Origin: Isoetes taiwanensis
Taxonomy: Eukaryota; Streptophyta; Lycopodiopsida; Isoetales; Isoetaceae
Assembly: GCA_021234155.1 (NCBI GenBank)
Contig: JAJEKV010000019.1
Location: 938,339 to 1,002,338 of the forward strand
Reading direction: 5' to 3'
Length of the DNA stretch: 64,000 nucleotides
The position numbers and the translations under genes were made by a program. This document shows, piece by piece, positions 63,402 through 64,000 of this stretch (position 1 is the stretch's first letter; the number at the start of each line of letters is the position of its first letter). Below the pieces are notes generated by a model. That model saw only the letters and a program-made list of their open reading frames with translations. It did no database searches and had not been told where the DNA came from.

Positions 63402-63890
63402 TTTTTTCTTAGAGTCACCTTTATTAGCATCTTGAATGCATTTGATGGACCAAATCTCAGCAGATTTTAAAAGTGCATCCATGCCTATATTATTGGGAGC
63501 AGAGCTCAAATGGACCTTGATTGTTAATTCATAAGCACATAGAATTATAAGCAAGTGAAAGTGCAAGAGCATAGAGTATGCCCCGAGGCTATTTGATAAT
63601 TTATAGAGACATTGTATCTTTGAATGCAATGATTGCCGTATGCCCAAAATAAAGATTCTATTATGAGCTTGGGTCTTTTGTATAAAATATCTTTGAAGAA
63701 GAAGAAACCGATTCAAATATGTTTCTGCCAAGATTCTTATTTTGTTGCGTACCCATGTGTCCGCTTAAGTGTCCTTGATAGGCATCTTGAGTCTGATACT
63801 TGTTGTTGGTATAGCACTTGTGGATATGATTGGAAAGTATGGTAGTTTAGAAGATGCACAAAGAATGTTTAATAAAATGCTGAAGAGGAT
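63402..63890 (+). pseudogene. Decayed PLS-class pentatricopeptide repeat (PPR) gene
   Basis: Ordered PPR blocks read across three frames. VTFISILNAFDGPN, a stop, then KCIHAYIIGSRAQMDLD runs at 63414-63530. KCKSIEYAPRLFDNL is at 63559-63603, DIVSLNAMIAVC at 63608-63643 and VGIALVDMIGKYGSLEDAQRMFNKM from 63805 to about 63880. These are the classic pieces of consecutive plant PLS repeats (…GKxIHAxI…, …LVDMYxKCGSxEDAxxxFxxM…, …DVVSWNAMIA…), so about two repeats are covered. Such proteins bind organelle RNA, often for C-to-U editing. At least three frame breaks and internal stops make it non-coding as written. The remnant ends in a pentanucleotide microsatellite. Confidence 0.75.
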
Positions 63891-63892
63891 TA

Positions 63893-63916
63893 ATAGAATA
63901 GAATAGAATAGAATAT
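63893..63916. repeat. (AATAG)n microsatellite
   Basis: Four to five perfect aatag/agaat units follow the PPR remnant directly. Confidence 0.95.
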
Positions 63917-64000
63917 GATTTTATCATCCACTTGAGACCAAATGGGACCCAAGTACAAAGAGAGAGCAAGCGCGACATTACCGTGATTAAGAAACCCCAC

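Noticed and set aside
1-64000. CRISPR array, operon or organelle insert
   Set aside because: No short regular direct repeats with unique spacers, no prokaryotic gene organisation, and no plastid or mitochondrial genes recognised.

Overview
The window looks like nuclear DNA of a land plant. It has one intron-split metabolic gene, mevalonate diphosphate decarboxylase (MVD). It also has a decayed PLS-type pentatricopeptide repeat (PPR) gene, decayed hAT and DDE transposases, and LTR primer-binding sites resembling the usual plant tRNA-Met site. Between these lie long AT-rich stretches without genes. There are no operons, ribosome-binding sites or prokaryotic gene packing. The PPR style and low gene density would fit a fern or lycophyte, but that is an inference; the sequence does not name a species.

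Layout. 1-5752: five complete and two partial units of a tandem satellite with a period near 1.09 kb, running off the left edge. About 5800-6340: a second, degenerate CpG-rich array with a period near 105 bp. 6.4-17 kb: AT-rich DNA with a broken DUF4371/hAT-like transposase (minus strand, ~9.9-10.8 kb), a possible LTR with primer-binding site (12490-12912), a pair of dispersed repeats (11.1 and 13.9 kb) and a DDE-superfamily transposase fragment (14255-14617). 17-25 kb: a LINE-like tail at 18.4 kb and minus-strand, frame-broken coding fragments at 20.4-21.2 and 24.2-24.4 kb, one ending in a RING-like cysteine cluster. 25-51 kb: no gene I can support, but many local tandem duplications, a BED-type finger scrap at 31.6 kb, a hairpin repeat at 41.5 kb and a strand-asymmetric AC/GT block at 45.5-46.1 kb. 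52.2-56.1 kb: the MVD gene. 56.4-58.2 kb: a cluster of degenerate repeats. 62.08-62.10 kb: a minus-strand LTR/primer-binding-site junction. 63.4-63.9 kb: the PPR remnant.

MVD is the only gene here that looks functional. Its last eight exons (54132-56133) keep one perfect frame across seven introns, while its first exons (52208-52687) are recognisable only by hopping between frames. The same pattern of coherent peptide broken by 1-4 base indels recurs in the PPR remnant, the minus-strand 20-21 kb fragment and, as indel-rich unit differences, in the satellite. Either these parts are truly decaying, or the assembly has patches of uncorrected indel error. This is the main caution for anyone using the window.
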